64,000 nt of DNA from Patescibacteria group bacterium UBA2211 (GTDB lineage: Bacteria; Patescibacteriota; Minisyncoccia; Minisyncoccales; Minisyncoccaceae), in contig DCUP01000003.1 of assembly GCA_002327845.1 (NCBI GenBank), forward strand, positions 1 through 64,000, given 5' to 3'. Under the pieces are notes generated by a model. The model worked only from the letters and a program-made list of their open reading frames with translations. It was not told the origin of the DNA and did not search any database. Below are positions 41,614 through 50,195 of this stretch, in pieces. The position numbers and the translations under genes were made by a program. Position 1 is the first letter of the stretch; the number at the start of each line of letters is the position of its first letter.

Positions 41614-42937
41614 ATATTTCCTTTTTTAATATAGAAATTAAATCGTCTATTTTTATTCTTTTCTGTTCCATTGTATCTCTATATCTTACAGTAACAGCAC
41701 TATCTTCTAATGTTTCAAAATCAATAGTAATAGCATAAGGAGTTCCAATCTCATCATGTCTTCTATATCTCCTACCAATAGCACCAACTTCATCATACTG
41801 ACAATTGAAACACCCTTTTAATAGATTATAAACTTCTCTTGCTTTAGCGGTAATGTTTTCTTTATTTTTAACCAAAGGTAAAACAGCAACTTTAATTGGA
41901 GCAATCTTTTTATTAAGCTTTAATAAGAATTCTGTTTCCTTAACAGATTCGGTTGTAGTTGTTCTACCACCTTCAATTTCAGTATAAGCATCACATAGAC
42001 AAGCTAAGAAAACTCTTTCTACTCCAGAAGAAGGTTCAATAACGTAAGGAATAAATCTTTCCTTGGTTGCTTCTTCGTAATAAGTTAAATCTTGGCCAGA
42101 ACATTTCTGATGTTGAGTTAAATCATAGTTTCCACGACTAGCAATTCCTTCAATCTCAGACCAACCCATAGGAAAGTTATATTCTATATCAACGCAACCG
42201 ATAGCATAATGAGCTAGTTCTTCTTTTTCGTGATATCTTATCCTCAAGTTTTCTTTTTTAATTCCTAAATCATTAACATACCAATTCATTCTTTCTTCAA
42301 CAATTTGTTTGAATACTTCATTCTCTGTTCCTGGTTTAACAAAATATTCCATTTCCATTTGTTCAAACTCACGAAGCCTGAAGATAAAGTTACCAGGAGT
42401 TATTTCATTTCTAAAAGCCTTACCAATTTGAGCGATACCGAATGGTAATTTAACTCTCTGCGTATCAACAATATTTTTGTAATTAACAAAAATACCTTGA
42501 GCAGTTTCGGGACGAAGATAGGCAATTGAAGCACTATCTTCAACTGGTCCGATAAAAGTCCTAAACATTAAATTAAAATTCCTCGCCTCAGTTAACTCCC
42601 CTCCACACTCAGGACATTTAGTCTTGTCATCTAAATGATCTGTTCTGAATCTCTTGTGACATGCTTTGCATTCTGATAAAGGATCAGAAAAGTTTTCAGT
42701 GTGGCCAGATGCTTTCCAAATATTCGGATTCATCACAATCGAACTATCTAATCCGACAATATCATCTCTTTTTCTTGTCATAGCATTCCACCATGAATCT
42801 TTAATATTTCTTTTTAATTCCACTCCTAAAGGTCCGAAGTCGTAAAAACCACCCAATCCACCGTAAATATCTGATGATTGGAAGACAAAACCTCTTCTTT
42901 TAGTAAATGAGACTATTTTTTCAAAACTGTTTTCCAT
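41603..42937 (-). CDS. glyS: Glycyl-tRNA synthetase (single-chain alpha2 type)
   Basis: Class II synthetase resembling the eukaryotic/archaeal/Gram-positive dimeric GlyRS. Motifs: YGGLGGFYDFGPLGVELKRN near the start, a zinc-ribbon-like insert with CKACHKRF and CPECGGEL, motif 2 FRNEITPGNFIFRLREFEQME, and SGVERVFLA. The ATG at 42937 (444 residues, MENSFEKI) is preferred over an in-frame TTG 18 bases upstream. Its end overlaps the following membrane protein gene by 11 bases. The unrelated alpha2beta2 type is not present. Confidence 0.96.
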   Translation of the reverse strand: MENSFEKIVSFTKRRGFVFQSSDIYGGLGGFYDFGPLGVELKRNIKDSWWNAMTRKRDDIVGLDSSIVMNPNIWKASGHTENFSDPLSECKACHKRFRTDHLDDKTKCPECGGELTEARNFNLMFRTFIGPVEDSASIAYLRPETAQGIFVNYKNIVDTQRVKLPFGIAQIGKAFRNEITPGNFIFRLREFEQMEMEYFVKPGTENEVFKQIVEERMNWYVNDLGIKKENLRIRYHEKEELAHYAIGCVDIEYNFPMGWSEIEGIASRGNYDLTQHQKCSGQDLTYYEEATKERFIPYVIEPSSGVERVFLACLCDAYTEIEGGRTTTTESVKETEFLLKLNKKIAPIKVAVLPLVKNKENITAKAREVYNLLKGCFNCQYDEVGAIGRRYRRHDEIGTPYAITIDFETLEDSAVTVRYRDTMEQKRIKIDDLISILKKEIYED

Positions 42938-42964
42938 ATATGTATATACTATCAAAAAAGCTGA

Positions 42965-42990
42965 AATAAGCCAAATTTTTATGGCTTTTT
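42965..42990 (-). terminator. Likely terminator between the pilin-like gene and glyS
   Basis: On the minus strand AAAAAGCCATAAAAATTTGGCT forms a short stem (AGCCA/TGGCT) followed by TATTT and, further on, a TTTTTT run. It lies about 20 bases after the stop at 43006. Weak but well placed. Confidence 0.55.
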
Positions 42991-43005
42991 AAAGTTCTAG
43001 TAAAA

Positions 43006-43416
43006 TTATTCGCATTGAGCATATTCTGCACTACACTTTCCATCGTCTCCAATATTTCCAGCATTATCAACACACCATGTCCCTATTTTTTTATCTAAAA
43101 ATTCTGTTTTACAACAAAATTCTTTCCCATCTTTGCTTATAAAAATATGAGCAATTCCACCCATTGATTCGGTATCTTTAAAAATTCTTAACACATCTCT
43201 ATTATTATTAAATCCAACAAAATCACCATTTTCAACTTCGTATATCTTTGCCCAATTCTTTAATTGATTCATATTCATCTTTACTCTCATTACTTTTGCA
43301 TTCTCTTGAGTTCTATATGATAAATACAAAGGTAAAGACATTGAAGAAAAGAAAACAACTAAAACCGCTAGGGCTCTTAAAAACTTCTTAGTCTTTTCCG
43401 ATTCTCCAAAGTTCAT
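43006..43416 (-). CDS. Single-pass pilin-like surface protein
   Basis: The 136-residue protein has one transmembrane helix (about 14-35) with a cytosolic Lys-rich stretch before it and an outside domain holding several Cys (CC near DGKEFCCKTEF, then C-V-D and C-x8-C). This resembles the disulfide-containing C-terminal half of type IV pilins, but a normal prepilin cleavage motif is missing. The start at 43416 is chosen because it makes an ATGA overlap with the upstream stop; an in-frame ATG 57 bases earlier exists. Function not proven. Confidence 0.7.
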   Translation of the reverse strand: MNFGESEKTKKFLRALAVLVVFFSSMSLPLYLSYRTQENAKVMRVKMNMNQLKNWAKIYEVENGDFVGFNNNRDVLRIFKDTESMGGIAHIFISKDGKEFCCKTEFLDKKIGTWCVDNAGNIGDDGKCSAEYAQCE

Positions 43417-45047
43417 CGACTCATTTGTCCGTAAAGAGTTTCTGTTTTTGTTGTTAGTATTGTATTGGTCCATTGATCTGTTCCCGAAAGTTGAGCTGAG
43501 CCAAGAATAATGATTACTTCGTCAGCTAATTCGGGTTGTAATGAAATTTGGAATGCACAAATCTTTGCGTCTTTTATTACTCCTGATCCAGCAGGAAGAC
43601 TGCCGATATTACAAACAACCTCGCTTGTATTGCTATCGTAGGTTATTTCCATTCCCTCTGGATATGTTTTTCCAAGGAAAGTAATACTTTCTGGTAAAAC
43701 AGTAACCATCTTAGCATTCTCAATATCGTTGTAATTATTAATTGCTTTCCATTCAACAGTCAAAGTAGTCTTTTGACCTGTTTCTAATGGATAGGGTCCT
43801 GAATTTTCAAAATATGTATTATCAGAATAAAACTTCTGTTGAGCTGAAATAACAGAATTAATCTTAGTTAAAAAATCTTGTCTTGTTTCTCCTAGTGTTA
43901 CTTTGTTTTTCAAAATAGGATTCTTGTCATTCAACGTTTTCATTGCCCACTGTGGCTTAACATTAATCCAGAATTCAACTTTACCAGCTTGACCCACATC
44001 TAAAAATTTTAATTCAGGAATATTGCTTGCATCCCAAATAATTGAATTATCACCAGTTTGATATTTTCCGTCAGTAGTTTTAATCGAACTTAAATCAAAT
44101 TGTTCTCCCTCAAGTCTAGTGATAAAAACTAAATCTTGCATAGCATTATCTCCTACGTTCCTAAAAGTAACTTCATAATGTAATTGATCGCCAGGAGAAG
44201 CTACATAGTTTTCACTATTATTTACCTTCTGAGTGATATATAGAGCTGGAGCAACTATCTCTACTCCCCTAATTACTTCTTTTAAAAGAATGAAATTGCC
44301 ATCTTGCCAGACTCCAATTCGAGCTTTGAAAACTTTCTGTTCCATTGATTGTCCATTCAAAATTCCAGATATTTCTATCTTTCCTGCTCCGCCTTCATTT
44401 AGTATCGGAATATCCCACTGAGTATTATCCATTCCTTTGGGTTGCGAATAAAGAAATTGAAAATCACTAGGAAATTGAACATAGCAAGTTAAGTCTTCTA
44501 AAGGATAGCCAACTTTTGAAGAATAATTAACCCTAAAGGTTAAAGCTTTTCCTGTTGAAGCTTTTGATGCAATATCAATAGCTAAGTTTAAAGGTATCTC
44601 TCCTAGCATTGTTGTTAAAGTTGTTGAAACCTCGCTTCTTGTTTTTAAATCTTTGGGTTGAAAAGAAACACTAACCTTAGCAATTCTAGTATCATTTTCT
44701 TTTCCTAATAATCGAGCACTGAACTTAAATGATCTTTCTTCTCCTGGATAAATATCACCTCCTAAATCATTAGAGTTCATTATTTTAACCTTGCTTTCTT
44801 CTTCACCAATAATTGCTCCTTCGGGATAAGTGAAAATCATTTCTGGATTCTCAAATCTAATACTGCCATTGTTTTTCATTTTAACAACATACTCAACATC
44901 CTCTCCGATAGTTGTTTTTTCTGGTCCTAATATTTCTAATTTCAACGCTTCTTTAGAAAAAGACATGCTCTGCCAAGAAGAATAGGCTGCTAATCCCAAA
45001 AGAATAAAAACCATTGAAATTGTAGTAAAAATTAATCTTTTTTTCAT
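43413..45047 (-). CDS. Membrane-anchored surface protein with DUF11-like beta repeats
   Basis: The 544-residue protein has an N-terminal transmembrane anchor (about 5-23). Three or four immunoglobulin-like segments follow, each with the pattern of stalk domains (for example TIGEDVEYVVKMKNNGSI, SPGDQLHYEVTFRNVGDNAM, TGQKTTLTVEWKAINNYNDIE). These resemble the conserved-repeat DUF11/CARDB family of envelope proteins. Probably an external scaffold. It is cotranscribed with the pilin-like gene (4-base overlap) and lies downstream of two small helical genes and ileS. Confidence 0.78.
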   Translation of the reverse strand: MKKRLIFTTISMVFILLGLAAYSSWQSMSFSKEALKLEILGPEKTTIGEDVEYVVKMKNNGSIRFENPEMIFTYPEGAIIGEEESKVKIMNSNDLGGDIYPGEERSFKFSARLLGKENDTRIAKVSVSFQPKDLKTRSEVSTTLTTMLGEIPLNLAIDIASKASTGKALTFRVNYSSKVGYPLEDLTCYVQFPSDFQFLYSQPKGMDNTQWDIPILNEGGAGKIEISGILNGQSMEQKVFKARIGVWQDGNFILLKEVIRGVEIVAPALYITQKVNNSENYVASPGDQLHYEVTFRNVGDNAMQDLVFITRLEGEQFDLSSIKTTDGKYQTGDNSIIWDASNIPELKFLDVGQAGKVEFWINVKPQWAMKTLNDKNPILKNKVTLGETRQDFLTKINSVISAQQKFYSDNTYFENSGPYPLETGQKTTLTVEWKAINNYNDIENAKMVTVLPESITFLGKTYPEGMEITYDSNTSEVVCNIGSLPAGSGVIKDAKICAFQISLQPELADEVIIILGSAQLSGTDQWTNTILTTKTETLYGQMSR

Positions 45048-45050
45048 TTT

Positions 45051-45533
45051 TTAGTTTGTTATGTCTTTTATTCTATTAAGCATATCATTTCTAGCTGTTT
45101 TCCAGCTTCCCTCTTCTTTGTTTACTTCTTTGCTTATTGCTCTAGTTATTTTATCTAACTCAGCTTTAGTATAGTGCTCGTATTGTCCTTTAGAAAAATG
45201 CTTTTCAGCTAATTCCTTCATCTTTTCTTGATACATACGTGATTTTCCTCCCCACATATTCTTGTAAGCATCAGGTTGAGAAATCTTCCAAAGTATCTCT
45301 CTTTTAGTAACCTCTCTTCTTCCTCTAAAAAATGATGGCTTTCCTGCTGGCTCTTCTTTTTTAGGTTCTGGTCTTGCAAACTTCCTTGCTGTTTCAGGTC
45401 CCTTACTTTCATTTCTCATCAAAGGATTATCAATATTATTCTCCTCTTTTAAAAAAGGATTCTTTTTTGTCTCATCGTTTATAAAAGGATTGGGTTCATC
45501 AGTATTACTTTGTGTTGGAGAGTTATCTTCCAT
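45051..45533 (-). CDS. Small charged protein with helical domain, paralogue of the next gene upstream
   Basis: The 160-residue protein has an Asn/Pro/Glu-rich disordered N-terminus (about 1-75; repeats of NPF and NPL). A compact helical C-terminal domain follows (about 80-155) with DAYKNMWGG, an HFSKGQYEHYTKAELDKI stretch and Arg/Lys-rich ends. The domain matches in pattern the C-terminal half of the 45535-45912 product (DVYGNVYNSG, FSKDEIRRI). No known family recognised. Gaps of 1-3 bases to its neighbours place it in the ileS operon. Confidence 0.6.
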   Translation of the reverse strand: MEDNSPTQSNTDEPNPFINDETKKNPFLKEENNIDNPLMRNESKGPETARKFARPEPKKEEPAGKPSFFRGRREVTKREILWKISQPDAYKNMWGGKSRMYQEKMKELAEKHFSKGQYEHYTKAELDKITRAISKEVNKEEGSWKTARNDMLNRIKDITN

Positions 45534-45534
45534 G

Positions 45535-45912
45535 TTATTGGTTTAATACTTCTTCTAATGACTTTCCTGCTAATTGAGAAACACGATCAGATTTATTCTT
45601 TAATGTAGCAGCAATTCTTCTAATCTCATCTTTACTAAATGTTTCTCCGCTATTCTTATACCCAAGAGCCTCTTCTACAATTTTTGTTATTTGACTTCTA
45701 TTTGAAGCATACTCTCCTGAATTGTATACATTACCATATACATCCTTGTGTCCTGCGCGACCAATAAGGTCTTTTTTAGAAAGTGTTTTGCCTCCTTCAA
45801 AGATTGATTTTGGCTTTTCTTCTACTGGCTTTACTTCTTTAGGTTCTTCTTCCTGCCCATCATCTTTCTTTTTTAGTGGTTGTCCTAAAAGAAAATCTCT
45901 AAAAGAAACCAT
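45535..45912 (-). CDS. Small charged protein with helical domain, function unknown
   Basis: The 125-residue protein has a basic/acidic low-complexity N-terminus (about 10-40). A helical domain follows (about 45-120; KDLIGRAGHKDVYGNVYNSG, then SKDEIRRIAATLKNKSDR). Likely the paralogue of the 45051-45533 product. It starts 1 base after the ileS stop and may be cotranscribed. Its role could be nucleic-acid binding (basic helix) or scaffolding; this is not established. Confidence 0.6.
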   Translation of the reverse strand: MVSFRDFLLGQPLKKKDDGQEEEPKEVKPVEEKPKSIFEGGKTLSKKDLIGRAGHKDVYGNVYNSGEYASNRSQITKIVEEALGYKNSGETFSKDEIRRIAATLKNKSDRVSQLAGKSLEEVLNQ

Positions 45913-45913
45913 A

Positions 45914-48775
45914 TTATATCTTTTTAATATTTAATAATACTTTTTCTTCTCCTATTTCTACTTCTTTCATTCCTTCTTCAGTTGAAGAAATGAATTCTTT
46001 AGCTAAAACTTCTCTTAAGATGTTATCCTTGTTTCTTTCTAATATTCTATCAAAAAATTGAGATTGTTGGAAGTAAATATTGATTGTATCTTCAGGAACA
46101 AATTTCAAATCCTTTCTCATTTGTTGAATTTGTCTGATTATTTCTCTTACTTCTCCTTCTTCTTTTAATTCAGGAGTTAAATTAGTATCTAATTCAACTG
46201 CTTCATCAATACTATTATCAAAGATGATTTCTTTCACATTTACTTCGTCTTTAATCAAATCTAATATTTCTTTTCTATCTTTTAACTTGGTCTCAAATTC
46301 TTTAACTTTTAAAGATGTTAAAGGCTGTCTGACTTTAATTCCTACTTTTGATCTTAAAGCTAATGCTAAATTAACAATATCTCTCGCTTCAGTCATTTCG
46401 CTTTCTAATTCTTCATCGATTAATTTAGTCTCTACTTCTGGGTAATCACATAAATGGACACTCTCTTTTCCTTCTTTATTCATTTTTAAATAGATTTGTT
46501 CTGAAATGAAAGGTGTAAAAGGAGCCATTAGTTTAGATAATTTAAATAAAGCGTAATTTAATGTGTTGGTAGCTTCTTCTTTTTCCTTTTCTGTTTCTGG
46601 TTTCTGGAATCTTCTACGTGATCTTCTAATATACCAATTAGATAAATCATCGATGTAATCATTAAATAATCTAGTCGCTTTAGTTAATTCATACTTATCC
46701 ATCCATTTAATCACCTCTCTGTTTAATGTTTCTGTTTTAGAAATAATCCATTTATCTAATAGATTGTCAGTTTTTAATTCTTTAACCTCTCCTTTGTAAG
46801 TTTCAAAGAAAACAAAACAGTTTTCTAAAGCTGAGATAATCTTTCTCCAGTATTCTTTAACTTTATCCTTTGAAAATCTGTAATCTTCTCCAATAGAAGT
46901 TGAAGCCAAAAGGAAATATCTTAAGGAGTCTGCTCCATATGTATCAAACATTTCGGCTGGGTCGGGATAATTCTTTAACTTCTTACTTAATTTTCTTCCT
47001 CTTTCATCTAGTACTAAACCATTAACAATAACGTTCTTAAAAGCAGGGTGATCAATACCTAATCCAATATCATCAATGGTTAGTGCTGTTGCTAAAACAT
47101 GAAGAGTGTAAAACCAACCTCTAGTTTGGTCTAATCCTTCAGCGATAAAATCAGCGGGATATGTTTTCTCAACTAATTCTTTATTCTCAAAGGGATAATG
47201 CCATTGAGCATATGGCATACTTCCTGATTCAAACCAACAATCAAATACTTCGGGAGTTCTTTCCATTTCTTTACCACAAGAACACTTTAATTTAACTTCA
47301 TCGATAAAGGGACGATGAAGATCTTTTAAATCGTATTCTTTAATTGCTAATTGTTTTATTTCTTCAATTGAACCAATACAAACTCTTTTTTTACAATCTG
47401 GACATTCCCAAATTGGAATTGGAGCACCCCAGAATCTACTTCTAGAAATATCCCAATCTCTAGCTCCTTCTAGCCATTTACCAAATCTTCCCTCTTTAAC
47501 ATTATCAGGAACCCAATGAATTTGTTCGTTATTCTTCAATAACCTTTCTTTTAATTTAGTAACCATGACATACCAGCTTTCAATGGCGTAATACAATAAA
47601 GGAGTATCGCATCTCCAACAATGTGGATATTCGTGAACCACTAATTCTTCTTTAAAAAGAACCTCTCTTTCTTTTAAGTTTTCTATAATCTTAGGGTCAG
47701 CTTCTTTTACCGGTAATCCTTCAAAATCAGCTACTTCTTTTTTAAACTTACCTTGAATATCAACTGTGTGGAAAAATGGTAATTCATATGTCTTACCCAT
47801 ATTGAAATCATCTTCACCATACATGGGATTCAGATGAACAATTCCTGTTCCATCTTCATTAGAAACAAAATCACCATTTAATACTTGGTAAGCATTCTTA
47901 ATATTATCTACTTTTTCTTTTTTTAGATAATTAAATAAAGATTCGTATTTGATTCCTACTAATTCACTTCCTTTAAATTTCCTAATTGTTTTGTATTCTT
48001 CTTCAATGATAAATAGTCTATCAGTCGCTAAAACATATTCCTGGTTACTAGCTGTTTTAATAAAGCTATATTCTAAATCTTTATTAATAGCTAAAGCAAC
48101 GTTTCCAGGTAAAGTCCAAGGAGTAGTAGTCCAGACTAATAGATAAGCATCTTCAAATTCTTTGTTATCAATTATCTTAAATTTAACATATATTGATTTA
48201 TCTCTAGTTTCTTTGTATCCCTGATTAACTTCAAAGTTAGAAAGAGTAGTTCCACAACGAGGACAATAAGGAGAAACACGGTAATTTCTGTTTACTAATT
48301 CTTTGTTCCATAGTTGTTTTAAAACCCACCAAACTGATTCAATGTAGTTATTTTCGAGAGTTGAATAAGCAGTATCGTAATCAGCCCATCTGCCTACCCT
48401 TTGCAAGGTTTTTTGAAAATCATCAACACAAGAAAAAACAGAATTTCTGCAAGCATCATTGAATTTCTGAATTCCCATTTCTTCAATCTGTTTCTTGTTT
48501 TTAATTCCTAATTCTTTTTCAATTAAGTTTTCAACTGGTAAACCATGACAGTCCCAACCAACTCTTCTGGGAACCTGATATCCTCTCATCGTCCAATATC
48601 TCAAAACAGCATCCTTAATAGTAGTTGCTAAAATATGGCCATAGTGAGGTTTTCCAGTCGCAAAAGGAGGACCATCGTAAAAACTAAAATATGGAGAACC
48701 TTTTCTATTCTCAATTGATTTATGAAAGATATCGTTATCTTCCCAGAATTTTAATATTTCTTCTTCTTTATTCAT
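45914..48775 (-). CDS. ileS: Isoleucyl-tRNA synthetase (eukaryote-like type 2)
   Basis: Class I synthetase of 953 residues with HYGH in GKPHYGHILATTIKD and KLSKKLKNYPDP as its KMSKS loop. This form, with LKNYPDP, is that of type 2 (ileS2, eukaryal/archaeal-like) enzymes, some of which are naturally less sensitive to mupirocin. The editing domain includes WTTTPWTLPGN and GTGIVHLNP. The C-terminal extension (about 820-953) matches the type 2 tail rather than the zinc-binding tail of type 1. Overlaps the phosphatase gene upstream by 8 bases. Confidence 0.96.
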   Translation of the reverse strand: MNKEEEILKFWEDNDIFHKSIENRKGSPYFSFYDGPPFATGKPHYGHILATTIKDAVLRYWTMRGYQVPRRVGWDCHGLPVENLIEKELGIKNKKQIEEMGIQKFNDACRNSVFSCVDDFQKTLQRVGRWADYDTAYSTLENNYIESVWWVLKQLWNKELVNRNYRVSPYCPRCGTTLSNFEVNQGYKETRDKSIYVKFKIIDNKEFEDAYLLVWTTTPWTLPGNVALAINKDLEYSFIKTASNQEYVLATDRLFIIEEEYKTIRKFKGSELVGIKYESLFNYLKKEKVDNIKNAYQVLNGDFVSNEDGTGIVHLNPMYGEDDFNMGKTYELPFFHTVDIQGKFKKEVADFEGLPVKEADPKIIENLKEREVLFKEELVVHEYPHCWRCDTPLLYYAIESWYVMVTKLKERLLKNNEQIHWVPDNVKEGRFGKWLEGARDWDISRSRFWGAPIPIWECPDCKKRVCIGSIEEIKQLAIKEYDLKDLHRPFIDEVKLKCSCGKEMERTPEVFDCWFESGSMPYAQWHYPFENKELVEKTYPADFIAEGLDQTRGWFYTLHVLATALTIDDIGLGIDHPAFKNVIVNGLVLDERGRKLSKKLKNYPDPAEMFDTYGADSLRYFLLASTSIGEDYRFSKDKVKEYWRKIISALENCFVFFETYKGEVKELKTDNLLDKWIISKTETLNREVIKWMDKYELTKATRLFNDYIDDLSNWYIRRSRRRFQKPETEKEKEEATNTLNYALFKLSKLMAPFTPFISEQIYLKMNKEGKESVHLCDYPEVETKLIDEELESEMTEARDIVNLALALRSKVGIKVRQPLTSLKVKEFETKLKDRKEILDLIKDEVNVKEIIFDNSIDEAVELDTNLTPELKEEGEVREIIRQIQQMRKDLKFVPEDTINIYFQQSQFFDRILERNKDNILREVLAKEFISSTEEGMKEVEIGEEKVLLNIKKI

Positions 48776-49364
48776 GTATTTTTTTAATCTCTCCTGTCTT
48801 AGGTAATATTTCTTTTCTTTTTTCTAATAGAGTCTGATTGTCTAATCCTTTAATGTATCCTTCGAGAAGCCATATCGGATCACCATGGGAAACGATAAGG
48901 ATATTTTTGTCTTGAAATTCTTCTTCAATTTCATTAAAAAGCTTGATTATCCTTTCTTTACATTGATTCCAGGATTCTCCATTGGGAATAGCTATATCAA
49001 AGGCTTTGATTCGGTCATTGTTATAGAAATTCCAATACTCTTCCTTAGTTTTACCCCCAAAAGCTCCCCAATTCAAGTCCCTAAGCCTGGTATCGTATAT
49101 GATCTTCTCTTTATCATAATCAATGATTTCAGCGACAATCTTAGCTGTTTCTCGACAACGTAAAATATCAGACGAAAAAAGGCAATCAATTTTGTCTTGT
49201 TTTAATGTTTCTCCTGCTTTTTTAGCTTCCTCTTTTCCTTGTTCAGTTAAACAATATGGAGGATTGCCATCAGGCCATATATATATTATATCTTTATGCT
49301 CGGCCTGATGAATATTCTGGCCGTGTCTTAAGAAAAAATACCTGTTTTTGAGGTTAGGTTTCAT
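48768..49364 (-). CDS. Histidine phosphatase superfamily protein
   Basis: The 198-residue protein of the phosphoglycerate-mutase-like family has the catalytic motif RHGQN with His14, a second His in SHGDP, and Arg in SSDILRCRETA and DTRLRDLNWG. Substrate unknown; members dephosphorylate sugar phosphates, nucleotides or phosphoproteins. It is read from its own leaderless promoter and overlaps the start of ileS, so it is probably the first gene of the ileS transcript. Confidence 0.88.
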   Translation of the reverse strand: MKPNLKNRYFFLRHGQNIHQAEHKDIIYIWPDGNPPYCLTEQGKEEAKKAGETLKQDKIDCLFSSDILRCRETAKIVAEIIDYDKEKIIYDTRLRDLNWGAFGGKTKEEYWNFYNNDRIKAFDIAIPNGESWNQCKERIIKLFNEIEEEFQDKNILIVSHGDPIWLLEGYIKGLDNQTLLEKRKEILPKTGEIKKIHE

Positions 49365-49370
49365 ACGTTA

Positions 49371-49399
49371 AAAATAGCAGATTTTGAGAGAGAGAGCAA
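49371..49399 (-). promoter_or_regulatory. Promoter of the phosphatase-ileS operon (leaderless)
   Basis: On the minus strand, TTGCTC (49399-49394), 17 bases, TGC-TATTTT (49376-49371, extended -10), then 6 bases to the ATG at 49364. The spacer holds a CT repeat. The rest of the 108-base gap (49365-49472) shows no other feature. Confidence 0.55.
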
Positions 49400-49472
49400 T
49401 AAAATTTATATAACCTAATGGCTCGCGAAAAACTTTAGAATTATAATTCAATAAAATTAATTTTAGTAAATT

Positions 49473-50174
49473 TTAATCAATTAATTCTCCCCTCCAATAA
49501 TTAAATTCTTTTTTTTGATTGCTATAATTTCCATCGTTCCAGTCTTTTAAACCATTAATTTCTTCACAGATTCTTTTTATCATTTGTTTTTGATATATAT
49601 TAATATCTTCTTTCTCTTTTAAAATTAGTTCTGCTGAAATTGGTATAAATTCTATTTGTTCACATTTTTTAAAAGTATCTTTCGCAAACTTTAAAGTTCT
49701 AGGCATATGATAGAGATTTGTAATAATTCCTATTTTTTTATGTTTAAATTCAATCTTATGATCTATTAATAATTTATAAATGGCTCTTAAATTACTATGA
49801 GTGTCTGCTTCGGAAATAACTTTTACGATTTTTTCTTTTTCTACACCCCTCTTTTCCAAAAATTTAAACATGTAATCAACTTTTAAATATTTTTCTTTTT
49901 CTTTTTCTTTTTCGATGCCACCTCCCACAACTATTATTCTTTTTATATTTTTCTTCAGTGCTATCTTAATCGCAGCTTCTTGTCTATCTGGTCCACCCAA
50001 ATATTTACAATCTTTATCGCATTTTTCAAATCTCTCACCAGCACACAGTAAAATTACATCTCTTAAGTCGTCGAAATTATTATTTCCATTAATACAATCA
50101 TAAATTCCTTCAAAATATTCATTAAATACTGTTTTGTATTGTTTAAAATTTTCCACAAAATCTTTTTCTCTCAT
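49473..50174 (-). CDS. DUF218/YdcF-like protein
   Basis: The 233-residue protein of the SanA/YdcF superfamily has a Rossmann-like start (VILLCAGERFEKC), VVGGGIEKE, the conserved acidic segment EADTHSNLRAIYKLL and the ITNLYHMPRTLKFAK motif. No membrane helix is seen, unlike SanA/ElyC. YdcF-like proteins bind nucleotides or phosphosugars, but the function is not settled. The ATG at 50174 is preferred to a TTG 15 bases upstream. It is the last gene of the MazG/nuclease-helicase transcript. Confidence 0.78.
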   Translation of the reverse strand: MREKDFVENFKQYKTVFNEYFEGIYDCINGNNNFDDLRDVILLCAGERFEKCDKDCKYLGGPDRQEAAIKIALKKNIKRIIVVGGGIEKEKEKEKYLKVDYMFKFLEKRGVEKEKIVKVISEADTHSNLRAIYKLLIDHKIEFKHKKIGIITNLYHMPRTLKFAKDTFKKCEQIEFIPISAELILKEKEDINIYQKQMIKRICEEINGLKDWNDGNYSNQKKEFNYWRGELID

Positions 50175-50195
50175 ATTTTTAACAATCAAAATGCC

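Noticed and set aside
49365..49472. Possible small gene or RNA in the longest intergenic gap
   Set aside because: Apart from the promoter and a short GA repeat, the 108 bases show no coding, hairpin or RNA signature.
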